In this document: one piece after another, positions 12,570-25,091 of the stretch
Position numbering within the stretch: the first letter of the stretch is position 1
Layout of the letters: the number at the start of each line of letters is the position of its first letter
NCBI GenBank assembly: GCA_000231825.2
Contig: JH720293.1
Location: 2,666,001-2,730,000 of the forward strand
Direction of reading: 5' to 3'
Source: Tetrahymena elliotti 4EA
Lineage: Eukaryota > Ciliophora > Oligohymenophorea > Hymenostomatida > Tetrahymenidae
Length of the DNA: 64,000 nucleotides
Made by a program: the position numbers and the translations under genes
Notes under the pieces: generated by a model
The model's database searches: none
Seen by the model: the letters and a program-made list of their open reading frames with translations, nothing else
What the model was told of the DNA's origin: nothing

Positions 12570-14243
12570 ATGGAACTAGAAGATTCTAAAAAAGAAATAA
12601 ATTAAAAGCAAGACGATCCAGAAACAGATGTTAGTGATAATGAAAATGAAAAACAAAAAAAGTGGGGTGATATTATCCCTCTCGATTCTCGCAAATTTCC
12701 TCCATTTGAGTGTTTTGAGAACGAAATAACCATTGGCAGAGCTCTCAATAATGTTTTGAAAATTGACGATAAACGCCTGAGTGGTACTCACTGTAAACTT
12801 ATTTATGATCCTTCACAAAATGAAGTTTATTTACAAGACTTATCTACAAATGGAACTTTTATTTTTGATAGAAAGCTTGGTAAAGAAAATAAATCTAAGA
12901 TAGACAGTGGTGATCTTATATATATATTGCACAAATCTAAAGTCAGCCAAGCTGATGTAATCGGATTTGTTGTAAAGCTTGCTTAATCATAATAAAATGG
13001 AGGGTAATCTTCTAAATTGATGGAAGAAGAAGCTGCTAAAATAAAGCAATAGCACAAAGAAGAAGAGGAATTGAGGATCTAAAAAATGAAAGAAGAACAT
13101 GAAGAAGAAAAGCGTAAAATTTAGGAATAATTGAATAAATTTAAGACTCAGGATGATAAGATTTCTGAAGAATTAGAGTGTGTAATCTGCATGGATATAA
13201 TTTACTCTTGTGTCACCCTCTAACCTTGTTTACACAATTTATGTGGTGCTTGTTTCTATGACTGGAAGTAAAAGAGTGATGAATGCCCAAACTGCCGTTC
13301 TAAATATAATGATTTTGCAAAAAATCCTACAATCAACAATTTAATTGAAAATATTCTCAACAAACATCCAGAAAAAAAAAATACAAAGGAATATTATGAA
13401 TAGATGGATGAAAAAATTAGAAAGCTTTGGAATATTCCTGCACCAGCTGTTGCTTTAAAAAAACCAGAACCAAAACCACAAGGTAGGAGTAGCAGCAATA
13501 GATTATCAAGTGAAGATGAGAATGAGCCTATAAAGCCTGCTTCATCTAGAGCACAGTAATAAAATAAATCTAATACAGGAGGTAAGAATAAAAATTTAGA
13601 TATATGCAGAGAGTGCAAAAAAGCTAGGGATGATGATGGATATTAGTGTGATGAAAATACTAAACATGTGACATGTAATGCATGTAAGAAAGAATTCCCT
13701 GATAGAGGAGATGAAAGTGATAATTAAAAATGTACAATTTGTGACCTCTTCTTCTGCAATTTATACATGAAAGGGTGTAAGTAAAAGAGATACCTCATCC
13801 AAGGTAATTATTTAGAGCTTATGAGAGAAAGAGCCCCTCCTAATTTTATTCCACTTGGTTTCTTCAATAATAATCATATAGAAAGTAAAGTATTTAGTTA
13901 ATATTTGACTACAAAACGTTTGACAACATAAATGATATTCAATGATATCCTCTAAAAAGAAATGAAAACTGGCAAATTCTTTTATGAAAAAAATAAAAAA
14001 TTTGATGCAAACGAAACTGATAATAAAAGAATATAATTGAGAGATATTTCTCCAGTGTGTCAAGTTTGCTTCAACAAAGTATGGTATTAAATGGTTATCT
14101 AGTACAGAATAAAAATAGTAAAAGACTTGCCTTCTCCATATAATAATAGAGATAAATGCTGGTATGGAATAAATTGCAGAACATAAACAAGAGAAGATCA
14201 TGCAAAAAAGCTAGATCATGTATGTGAATAAACTAAATTTTGA
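12570..14243 (+). CDS. CHFR: CHFR-like E3 ubiquitin ligase (FHA-RING-PBZ)
   Basis: Single-exon gene of 557 residues. Residues ~32-140 form an FHA phosphothreonine-binding domain (ITIGRA, then RLSGTHCKL and DLSTNGTFI). A Glu/Lys-rich coiled coil at ~150-195 precedes a C3HC4 RING starting at C204 (CVICMD ... CLHNLCGACFYDW ... CPNC). A Ser/Pro/Lys linker leads to a cysteine-rich region (~350-500). The C-terminus, from C530, is a PAR-binding zinc finger with C530, C536, H544 and H550, ending CEQTKF. This tail matches the end of animal CHFR closely (NCRTQ ... HxCEQT), so orthology is likely. CHFR is a mitotic-stress checkpoint ligase that binds poly-ADP-ribose. An alternative start at 12492 would add 26 residues; I prefer 12570 because the extra stretch looks like leader. 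Confidence 0.9.
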
Positions 14244-15808
14244 TTTTATTTAATTTTAAAGTGTATTTATTAAAAATGATGTATTTATATAAAACTATAA
14301 ATTTTATTTCTTTTCAATACTAATTAATCCTACCTAATCAGAAGGCAGATTTCTTCAATTTCTTTTCACATTTATTCTTTCTCCTTCTTACTCTAATTTT
14401 TAGAAAAAAAGTTTTCTATAGAGTATGATGAAAATAAAAAATAATAATATGAAGTTAAAATATGGACATGATTGATTAAATTTGAGAAAACATGTAAAAA
14501 TTTAACCTTCTAACTTTCATTTATTTGATAGCCATAATTTAATATAAGCAATATCAAAATAAAAAAACTTTGCTGGGATTACTTCTAAAAATGTTGAATT
14601 TCTTTTATTGAGTAAAAAAAAAATAGAAAAGTTAAGTAATTCTTATATTAAAAATTAAAAATTCTTTGACAGAAAAGGATGAAAAAATATCCAAAAATAA
14701 ATATCTTGAGAGACTTGAATAGATATTTATAATAAATAAACAACTAATATGTCATATAAAGCTTTAAATAATAATTACATAAGTAGCTTTATTAACGCTA
14801 AATAAATATCTACAATTCCAAAAATTAATAAAAAATATTTCATTTTTTTTATGAGGAAGAAAAGAAGGTAATGAACTTATTTTAGGTAACTTTCTTTTTT
14901 GAGCCTTTAAACATTCATTTTTTAATGTTTACTTAAACTTTATTTATTCTTGTACATAAAAATAAAATTCTTAATCAAAATTACCAATTTTTTTACATTT
15001 TTCAAAAAAATATAAAAGAATTTTTAGATGAATAATCTAAATTTATTGTCTGATTAAATTTTTATTGTTAAAATCAATTCTAAATCAAAAATCAAGTCTC
15101 ACTATTTTTAGCTAAATGATAAAGTACTAAATTTTGTGTTTTTACTTTTTATCAATTTATATATGACAAATGAAAAAAGTATTACTTAAGCTTAAGATAA
15201 TGGCTTGAATTTGATTGCATCTTAATATTTTGAAAAATCCATTATTCTACAGAAGTTAAGCTAGTAAGATTTACTTTAGTTAAACATACTTTCTTTTTTA
15301 CTATCAAGATTTTTCGATTTAATAATCTTACTAGATATTTGATATGAAAAAAAACTTACTTAATTTTGTAAAAAAAAATACTGCTAAATTTTAGAATAAT
15401 AATAATGAAGCTTTATTTGTAAAATATATGCGACTGATATTGAAAAGGCAAAATTAAAAGCTAAGAGTATGCTAATATTTGTTCAGTGTTGATTATCTAT
15501 TTACTTGTTTTGTTTAATGGTTAATTAACAATAATATGAAAAAATGTATCAAATACTATTTCTTAATTAAAAAGTTGAATTCTGTTTTAATTAAATGCAA
15601 AAGATCGCATTTTACTTTGATAACTAAAATATCAAAAATAAATATATTCTTTTCCGAATAAATACCTTGTTGAAAGCATTCTCACAATAAAAAAAGTACG
15701 CACCAAAGAAGCCTATACTTATCTTAAAACTATCGAGCTTGTGTTTATTTAAGGAGATAATAAAAAGTAACAGCTACAAAAAACTGAAGAGTTAGTTTTA
15801 AATAAGAA
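14244..15808. other. Intergenic spacer
   Basis: About 1.6 kb of AT-rich DNA with no convincing gene. One open frame of ~80 codons (from 15427) exists under the ciliate code but has no coding character. The last ~100 bases are a likely leader for the PX gene. Confidence 0.55.
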
Positions 15809-18293
15809 ATGAGCAGAATCGGACACAGTGGCAGTGGATTTGAGTCTTAAATATAGCAAAATAATGCAAATTTTGCATCAGATAAATTGAAGTTTTATGA
15901 AAAATTCTATTAAGATGAATAGCAAATAAGAGTTCATATAATATCATATGAAAAGCAAGAGGACTTAAATGCGAAATTGTTTGTTGTAAAAGATGAGAAT
16001 TTTATTTTCTTATTTTCTCTTCATTTTGCTTTTTTAGTGATTATTTTTGGCAAATATTTTTGCACTCTAAATATTTTCTATTAATTTTAAGAATAATAAT
16101 CAACACTTTTATTAAATAGGGATACATAATTCAAGTTGAAACTGATTAGATTAGCTACTAAATATCTAAGCGTTACTCTGAATTCAAAAGTTTTAAAAAT
16201 GATGTATGAAATTGTTGATTAACTATTAAAATATTTTCTTTAAATAAATAAAATTAAAACAAAGAAAGTTAGAGTGTGTTTACGAAAATTAACATTTTTG
16301 ATAGGAGAAAGTTAATTATAGAGCAAACTCTGAATTAATTTAATTAAAATTTTGTAATACGTCATCCTAATTAACATTTTAATATAAAATTAAAGTTAGA
16401 AAAATAGAACATTTAAAAAGATGTATTTAACGAATTCCCTCCAAAAAAGTTCTTTGGAAATTAGGAACCGGAATTGCTAGAGACTAGAAAAGTAGCATTA
16501 AATAGTAAAAATAGCAAATTTAACATTATGTTAATTATTTTTTTTATTGAAAATTAGCTTTCATACAAAGACTAGTAGATATTTAGAAAGAATACTTCAT
16601 ACCTTAATTCTATGATTTCTTAGAAATTTACAGTAAAATTAAACAAGCAAATAATAGTATTAAATAAGGCATTTACTTTTGAATTAAATTAGATAAATAT
16701 TAGATGAATAAAATCTAGATTTCAACCTCATATTAGAGAAATTAGCTTTCTAGCAGCTAAATTAAAGGCATGAATTCCCAAATTCATGATAGCACAGACT
16801 TGAAAGAAATAAATGAAATGCTTATCATGCTAAATAAACATAGTGATGAGCAAATACAAAATTATAGACAAATTGAAGAAAGGTATGGAAAGTAAAAGCC
16901 TAAGTTAGAAATAAAATCAATAAAATTACTCTTACATGTAAGTTTTAAATAATTTTAAAATTACTATTAAAAAATTCAAATTAAAATAGGGAAACGACCA
17001 ACTAAAAGGTTTAATAAAAATAGTAGGTTAGTAATCTAATGATAATTCAACAAAAAATAATCACATTCAATGTTCTGCAGGGTTATAAATTTTAGCCAAG
17101 CTGCTTGATTTCGAATTCAACAGAGATGCTGAAACTTATATCAGAGTATTTTCAAAAGAAACACCCTTTTAAATGTATTAGGAACTGAGATTAGGTAAAA
17201 TTTTTAAAGCAATTATAAGTGATATCTTATTTTTTAATAAATAGATAGACACATATCAGATCTTCCTGCTAATAAATGCAGATAATATGCATTCTAGCTA
17301 CTTTCTAAATATGCTGAAAAAAATTAAGATAAAGAAAAACAAATATATAAATTAATGGTTGATTATTTCAAACTATCAGAGCAATCTCTTGAAGAATACA
17401 AAAAATGGAGTTAACAAAGATAGTAATTGACAACAAATTAATATTTATAAAGAAGCTAATAAGAAAGCTTTAAGTAAGAAAAAGACAATATTTACTAAGC
17501 AGACTTGTCAGATAATATGGCACTACAAATTAATAATTTCTTACTTTAAGATTGGAAAGATGTAAAGATAGATGATTCAATTTATAAAATTAAAACACAA
17601 TAATGGTAAATCATAAATTAAAATCTTTTTAATTAAACTAATTCTAAGAGTATTTTTTTAAAAATAGTGGAAGTTAGCTATTTAAAATAACATCTTATTT
17701 CCCTACAGAAAAAGAAAATTTAGTGGATTTCTTTTTAGACAAGGAATACATATGGGACAGTAGAGTAGAAATATTTTAATTAATTTTTAATATATATTTA
17801 ATGAATAAAAAAAATGTAAAAAAGTGTCGTGAATATAGAGAATTAAAAGAAGAAGATGTTCATGATAGCTCTATTCTTCCTGTTTCTTATGAGCAATATT
17901 TTTAAAATACTATTTAGATTATATTCTTATATAAAATTCAGAGAATTGATGAAAAAAATACCATAAAAATATTTAAATAAAAAGTTGATTAAGATTAAAT
18001 TAACAAGGGAGTATATTAAAACTAAAAATTAGGTAATTTTATTTTTATTTTATCAATTGCTAAAATTAAATTTGGTAAATTCAAAAGCTGACTGGTCAGT
18101 CTACTACCTCTTTTAGGATTACTAAAAACCCAAAAATCCAGAAATTAGATGCAAAGTTACATAAATTATCAAGCATAACAATGATAATTTCTATTTAAGT
18201 GAAATGACTGGAGATAAAAATGATACAATCCTTAGTTTAAATAATTTAATGAAGCATATTGCCTCCAAGTATTGCAAAAAGAATAATAAATGA
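15809..18293 (+). CDS. PX domain protein with START-like C-terminus
   Basis: Nine exons whose phases all agree: 15809-15985, 16120-16203, 16408-16504, 16558-16656, 16768-16937, 16990-17194, 17245-17605, 17668-18032 and 18088-18293, giving 587 residues. The N-terminal ~150 residues are a PX phosphoinositide-binding domain: ISKRYSEFKSF, then FPPKKFFG and ETRKVALNTFIQRLV. The middle is helical, with an ARM-like stretch around LQILAKLLDFEFNRDAETYI and a Lys/Gln-rich segment. The last ~160 residues (YFPTEKENLVDFFLDKEYIWDSR to the end) look like a START lipid-binding fold; this is weaker than the PX call. Such a protein would be recruited to endosomal membranes. The 3' end converges on the neighbouring minus-strand gene. 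Confidence 0.8.
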
Positions 18294-18646
18294 ATGAAAT
18301 TATCAATCAAAAATGTAGATAAATAAAAATTAAACAACATTACTCAAATGATTCAGAGATAACATAGTAAGGAAAAAAACAAATAAATAAACTAAAAGAA
18401 TTAAAAACATTTTATAATTAATTAAATAAATAAATTTTTGAGATAGATCCTGTTAAATTATTTTTAAAAAATTATATAATAAACAAATAAAAATCTTAAA
18501 ATTAAAAAATTGTATTCTTTAAATGTAAATATGTAAACAACTAAATTATTTTAATATAACCATTTATTTATTTATTTTATTATTTAATCAGTAATCAGAC
18601 ATACTTTCTTAGTGATATTTACTATTTGAATTGTTTAATCTTTTTT
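18294..18646. other. Convergent 3' intergenic region
   Basis: Short AT-rich spacer between two converging genes. No other feature seen. Confidence 0.6.
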
Positions 18647-20504
18647 TCACCCAGCTAGATACCCTTTTATACAATCATTAAATAAAAATAAAATTTGCTT
18701 TTGATAAATTTACATTTCTTCATTTAAATTCTCAACTATTTGCTGATTTATAAGATTATTAATTGATTTTGTGTTTTAATCTAGGTCTGAGTATTAACTT
18801 ACGAACTGTCCATTTTTATTTATTTCCACTTATTTCTTTGACTGTTCTTTTCCATTATTGAATTCAAACTATTGTTATTGCTATTATTCATAGATTCTTT
18901 AACTTTATTATTCTAATAATTTATCCTAAAGTTCTCTACTTAACATAATTTAATCTTCTAAAATTTTTTCTATTCAAATTCATAAAAATAATTAGAATAT
19001 TATAGATGATGATTTATTTCGATTTACTTGTTTTCTAAAACTCAACTAATAATTCTTAGTTCTCATCCTTAAGGATTTGACATTGAGTTTTCATTAATGT
19101 ATTTTCTAGTTTATACTTTTTAATTTCTTCATCTTTAAAAAATAATATTTAAAAGTTTATATCTTCTTGGGAAAAAAGTATTAGTTACCAATATTATTGT
19201 GTGTATGTCCATCTTAATGATTAATTTATTCTTAAACTAGTTCCTTAATTCTCAAAACTTCTCTTTTCAAAATATAAAAAGCATTTGCATTTTCTTCTTA
19301 TTTTTACCTAAATGAATAATTTAACTAAGTTTTTTAATTCAACAAACTCTGTTTTTCTTAATTGTTTTAATTTTAGCTTAAACTTCTTTTATGCTTAGGA
19401 GTTTTAGATCTGCTAAAAATTTAAGACAGATTTTTATCTCCTTATTTAGCAAATTTAGCTGTTTAGCATGTTTTTACAGAACAATTTTTTAAATTATCAC
19501 CATTTTAATTAGTCAGATTATATGCCTTTTGTAAATCTCCAAACCATTCACTCTTTATATTTTCAGCAAAATCAATCATTTTTCTTTCTTTTAAAATTGA
19601 CTTGCTTGGTTATTAAATATTCGTAATTGATTTTATAGATATCTACTTTAATGACTTTTACTTTATATCATCTATTTGTTACTAAGAAATTTATCTATTT
19701 TACATAGAATTAAAAGTATCATTTAAGAAAGAAACATTGCTTTGAGGCTATCTACCTTAAAATTATTATTACTATTCCTCCTCTTCATGTACTGAATTGT
19801 TCTCTTAATCAGATACCTGATTATAATTTATTCTTTCTGATTTCCAATTTTTCAAATGATCATCTTATTTTTAATAATTATAACCATCATTTTCTTAATA
19901 GCTTTATTTTAAGGAGAGATATTAAGAATTTAGCTACCTTTTGGTTTATTCATCTTTCAATTTATGATATTCTGAAGAGTAGGAATAAATCTAAGTAATT
20001 TTAAATGGGAAAATCATTTATTTAATATGAACATAATCAATTTTACAGATCTAATATCTTAATTTATCTTCTAGAAGTTTGCCTAAAGTAACTCATATTT
20101 CTTTATTATAGCTAGAAAATCTATTTTAGATTTCGCTGACTTATAAAAATTAAAAAAATATTAAAGATAAAAAGCACCTTAAAATCCAGAATAAAAATTT
20201 ATCTATTACTTAAAATCTTTCATTTTTATAGGTCTAAAGCTCATTTTAAATTTCTTCAATAACTTTAGTTACATTTTTATTAACCCAAACTCTATCTGTC
20301 ATAGGTTAATCCTCTTTATTTGATATTAAAAATTATGAATATAACAATCATTTAAAAGTCGTTTTAAGGAAAAAATGCCCAACCATTTGAAATCACAAGC
20401 TCTTTTATTTATTTCATGATTTGCAAATCTTACTCAAGAGATTTCTACCATTAATCTATTTAATCAATTAATGCATTATGGCAAAATTATGCTTTTTCAC
20501 TCAT
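18647..20504 (-). CDS. Coiled-coil protein of unknown function
   Basis: Starts MSEKAQFCHNALIDQIDQW and ends IKGYLAG before TGA. Coding exons are separated by short introns, for example near 20300-20350, 20105-20160, 19995-20050, 19145-19200 and 18975-19020; their limits are approximate. The N-terminal ~150 residues are predicted helical. The middle is Gln/Asn/Ser-rich with basic patches. The C-terminal third has heptad-like helices (LENTLMKTQCQILKDENQEL, then EKILEDQIMLSRELQDKLL), which suggests a long coiled coil. I do not recognise a family. A cytoskeletal or basal-body-associated role is possible for such proteins in ciliates, but that is a guess. Confidence 0.65.
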
Positions 20505-21643
20505 TTAATTTTAAATTGACAACAATTACTAAAATAAATATTTAACAAAGATTTGATAATTTAAAAAAATAATTAAATTCAAAATAATTGATAGCCAATC
20601 CTAAAATCTACTTATGATTCTTATTAATATCATTTTTAAAGATAATCTTTGCTGTAATTTTCTCAAACAATATTTAAATAAAATACATTTTATAGAATTT
20701 ATCAAAACTATTCAATTAATTGAATATAATTTATTTTATAACATTTTTTAAATCTTCAAGCATTTATCTATTATTCAAAAACATTGATATTACTCATAAT
20801 AACTTTAATTTATTTTTAAAAATTGACAATATTAATTGATAATCGACTATATTAATTACATATTAATTAACAACATAAAGTTCTTTATAAATCATACAAT
20901 TTTTATCCTAAAGATAAAGTAATTTTCTAAATTATGTAGATATTTAAAATTTAAGTATATTTATTTTTGGATATTATATTTCTAAAGGACCTTTTTAGGA
21001 TTTTGACTTTGTTTATTATTAGTTTAGTCAAAATTCAAAAAGTTGATATTCCCTAGATTTAATAGTCAGTCATTTTTGGAAATCAATAATATCTGAAATC
21101 TTCTTTTTAAAGTAAAACAAAAGATTTATGAGTAAGCTAAAATAAATGAAAAAGATAATATTTTTTTACTAACTGATTATTTATTTTATCTATTGAATCA
21201 TCAATCAAAATTTAATTTTAATTTATTAATTGAGGGAATGAATGCATTAGAATATTGTGTTAATATTTATATTTTGGGTAAAAGTCATACCTTTTTGTAA
21301 GGTAATTTTGAGATTTTTAATTTTTGCATAAAAAATATATTATTTGATATAAAAAGTAGATGAAAATATTTTTTTGGATAGAATTAAATCAATTAAGTAA
21401 CGAAGAATGCAATACATAAATAATAGCTAAAGATAAAATTTTGTTGTTTAAAAATAGATTTTTCAAATATTTTGTAGCAATTCGTATGAATATATCGTCT
21501 GTAATTATTAAATCTGATAAATAACTTGTATAATCTATTTTATAAATATCTTTTCTCAATTGCCATTATTATTTTATTTGACTCTTATCTTAATAAATGA
21601 TTTTGGTTTTGTTTGTTTTAAAATTCAGCAGAAGACCTAAATC
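20505..21643. other. Intergenic spacer
   Basis: AT-rich spacer upstream of the coiled-coil gene and downstream of the small cysteine-motif gene. No gene seen on either strand. Confidence 0.5.
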
Positions 21644-22406
21644 TCAATCATCCTTAGAAAGAACACCATCATCACTACCCTTTTATTTAATCTTGTCTTG
21701 GATAAAAATATTTCTAAGTCCCTTAGGGTCATGATAGACGGCAGCCTTGGTGGGGCATTCTAAGAAAAACCAGACAAGCTATTTAATTTATTTAAAAAGT
21801 TAAATATAATTTTAATGAAAATCTATCTACTAGCTAATAAATAAGAAACTTAAAACTGAGAATTTCAATTTCTTTTTTTTCTTTTTTTCATTTCACTTTT
21901 AAAATAATTGATGCATTTTTATCTTAGCTAAGTAGAAATAAATATATTAATTATTTTACGAATTCAGGTCTGCAAGTCATTTTAGCTACATTATCTTGGA
22001 CAGATTTTTCTCTAAGACAGCTCTAAAGGTTATTTTCTAAAAAATCACATTCACCCCTAAAATTAATTTATAAACAAAAAGATTTTAATAATTTGTTTGG
22101 CAGATACAGATACTAGCAGTTGTATAACGAGGTATCTAATTAAGAAATTCATTTTATTTGAGGAATAATTAATTTTTATGCTTAAAGTCTTGTTCTAAAT
22201 TAAAGTGATATTAATCAATACCAAAGCAATTATGAGTAAAATAGTTCTGATATTTTTTAAAATGTTATTTTACTCTACTCGAATTCTTTAGGATCCCATA
22301 ATATTCAATGAGTACCTCTTATACAACTGCATATACGTATCTATGAATTATATTCATTTTAAAATCACTACTTGTCATCGCTAGGTCCTCTATATTTAAC
22401 TTCCAT
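21644..22406 (-). CDS. Small cysteine-motif protein, possibly a mitochondrial CX9C-type protein
   Basis: Three small exons (22406-22372, 22056-21960, 21778-21644) splice in phase into an 88-residue protein starting MEVKYRGPSDDKGECDF. It has four cysteines in two pairs: C-x9-C (ECDFLENNLQSCL) and C-x11-C (TCRPEFLVWFFLEC), followed by a charged tail (YHDPKGLRNIFIQDK). Paired cysteines on helices are typical of CHCH/twin-CX9C proteins of the mitochondrial intermembrane space, and the FFLEC segment recalls Pet191/COA5, but the second spacing is not canonical. Coding support is the matched phases, the conserved-looking motif and codon use (GGT, GCC, AAG) richer in G and C than the surrounding DNA. 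No ORF longer than about 40 codons exists under the standard code, so the gene is easy to miss. Confidence 0.7.
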
Positions 22407-23693
22407 TTCTGATTGATTTAGTTTATACTTATATTTATCAAATCAATATATTTATTATTGTGATATATATCTTTTTAATTATATTACTTCTCTTCTTCAC
22501 TTTTCTTAATTTTTTCTTTAGATTATTTTCCTTTCTGCTTATCAATCTCCTCTTTTATTTGCTTTTTCTCTGTTTCATTACTATAAAATAATGAATGCAT
22601 CAAATTAATTCACCTTTTATCTGGATCCATTACAAAAAGCAAGTATTTTTAAGAACAATCACTACATATTGAATATCTCAAATAAAATCATAAAGAAAAC
22701 TAAATAAATTTTTTATTCAATAATTTGATTATAGCATGTACCATAAATGTTCAATCAATCAAGATATATCTTTGAAATAATTTATTTGGATATTTTTAAT
22801 TTAAACTATCATTTTTCATTCAAAATCAATTAAATCATTTTACTTTATCTCAAAAAATAATTTAAATTTAAAATGAAGTTTATTTTAAAACCATTTAATA
22901 AATGATCTTTTGTTCTTTTAACTTCATTTTATGTAATTAATTTTAAATGGAATTTAAGCATATTTTATTTTTAAGTGTATTTTTTTCTGTTCTTTAATGA
23001 ATTAATTTGATTCATCTTTTAAAAAAACTTTTGAAAATGTGTTTTTAATTTAAAAATGAAATTAAAATATTTCATCTTTGATAAATTTAAAAAACTTAAA
23101 TGTTGAGAATAAATAAGGATATAATTAACAAAAAATTATCATAAAATCAAAAATAAACTAAAATAAATGCATAAATGAGGATTATTCAAAATAATTAAGG
23201 ATGTTAAGATACTGAGTGAATGCAGTGAATGTTGAAAAATATTCTTTGAGCTATTCAAATCACTAGGATGGAAATGACCTGACAGTGAAGCGAAAACTCA
23301 GTTAACACAACACTAACAAATTTACCAAATACTAACAAAAAATAAAATAAAAATAAGAAAAGAAAATAATTAAAAAAATAAAGCCATATTTGAATAAGAA
23401 TTAATAAAAAATGAATGATTAGTTAATTGATTGATTGAATTGAATTGTATTACATAGAATTGAAATGACAGCAATAATAGAAAGATAGATAACAAATAAA
23501 TTAAATAAATGATCTTTGCTTATCTTAATTGTTTTTAATGATCATTTTATATTGTTATTTTCTTTTATTCTTTTAACTATACATAAATAAAAAAATAATA
23601 GAAGGAAACAAACTAAATTAAAAACAAATAATTTACAAGAAAAATATCATCAATCAATTTAATCTAAAAAGAAAAAGAAAAATAATAATATCA
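22407..23693. other. Intergenic, divergent promoter region
   Basis: AT-rich spacer between the divergent cysteine-motif gene and the V-ATPase gene. A locally less AT-rich patch at about 23195-23310 has no recognisable identity. The last ~100 bases before 23694 are an A-rich leader. Confidence 0.5.
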
Positions 23694-25091
23694 ATGGCTG
23701 ATTACGAATTTTATGACAATTGGAACGATTTATTCGCTTCCATTAGCGGTTATTCATGGGCTTACTTAGGTATTGGTTTAGCTCTTGGTACCTCTATTGC
23801 AGGTGCTGCCTGGTATGATTTTTTTACTTTGATATTCGTTAGATATTAAAACATCAAGCATAAATTTAGGAGAAAGATATTAATGCACATTTAATTCTTC
23901 CAATCAGTAGATTAAAAGCTATTGGTTGAAAATAAAATATTACTATCATATAAAGGATAATACAATAAATTATTTTTTGAATCTTTTAGCTTTATCATAT
24001 AAAAAGTCTAAGCAAATATCTTAAATTATTTTACTTTTTAAAATTAGGGGTATCTTCATTACTGGTGCTTCTCTTTTGGGTGCTTCAGTCAAGGCTCCAA
24101 GTATTAGATCTAAGAATTTGATCAGGTATTTTAATTAATCTCAAAATGCAAATTTATAAAAGCTTTTAGAAAGATAAAATGGCAAACAAGTGAATAACAT
24201 AATAATTAAAATATTGAGAGAGAATGTAATCAACAAAGCATAAACTGAAAGAATAGTTAATAGATAAATTAGATAGGGATTGAATTATTAGCAATTTTTA
24301 TAAATAAAATATAAAAAAAAAAGACTATCAATAGCAACAAATAAAGCTAATACGAAAACAATTAAACAAGATTCTGATTTTCCTCATTCTCAAATTGAAA
24401 TAGAATAAAGTTGAAAATAGAAATCAAGAATATAAAAGACAAAAGAACTCAATATTTTAGATTTGTTTGTTTACCGAATTACTTTTTGAGTTTTTCATAA
24501 TGAAAATATCTTTATAATCAATATAATGCAAAATAATCTATTTTTTACTTTTATTAAACATTTACACTTTATTAACTCAAAAGTATCATTTTCTGTGAAG
24601 CCGTAGCTATTTATGGTGTAATTATGGCCATTATTATGTAAGGTAAAATGGCCAACTTTACCGGTGGTACTCCCAGCGAAGATTAATAATTCTTGATTCA
24701 ATATTCTGGTTATGCTATCTTCTGGACTGGTATCTCTGTCGGTATCTCTAACTTTGTTTGTGGGTAAATACCTTACTATACATATATTTCAGTTTGAGCT
24801 TTAAAAGCCAAATCAACAATAATTTAACTAAGATCTTTCAACATTTGATAATTCTTGGAGCAAAAAATAAACTTGAAAAATATTTTATTTGAATAATTTA
24901 TTAATAAATATTTTTATTATTTTAGTATTTGTGTCGGTATTACTGGTAGTGGTTGTGCTATTTCTCATGCTCAATAAGCTGAAACTTTCGTTAAAATTTT
25001 GGTTATTGAAATTTTCGGTAGTGCACTTGGTCTTTTCGGTGTTATCGTAGGTATTATCTAATGTGGTGATGTTTCTTTCCCATCTAAGTGA
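23694..25091 (+). CDS. V-type ATPase V0 proteolipid subunit c'' (21-kDa type)
   Basis: Four exons (23694-23812, 24048-24125, 24584-24763, 24926-25091), all joined in phase 2, give 180 residues. The protein is almost entirely membrane helices. Helix 1 is preceded by MADYEFYDNWNDLF; the AAWGIFITGASLLGASVKAP loop region and the helix SIIFCEAVAIYGVIMAIIM follow. The buried glutamate in FCEAVAIYG is the proton-carrying residue expected in subunit c''. The last two helices carry GYAIFWTGISVG and GSGCAISHAQQAETFVKI, then FGSALGLFGVIVGII. Order and spacing fit c'' (Vma16/ATP6V0B), not the shorter subunit c. The codon choice (GGT, GCC, TCT, ATC) is typical of a strongly expressed ciliate gene. Confidence 0.92.

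Noticed and set aside
13812..14201. Minus-strand ORF of 129 residues opposite the CHFR-like gene
   Set aside because: Antisense shadow of the cysteine-rich and PBZ region, which has clear domain support on the plus strand.
15427..15672. Open frame of ~80 codons under the ciliate code
   Set aside because: With only one stop codon in AT-rich DNA such frames arise by chance; composition and lack of motifs give no support.
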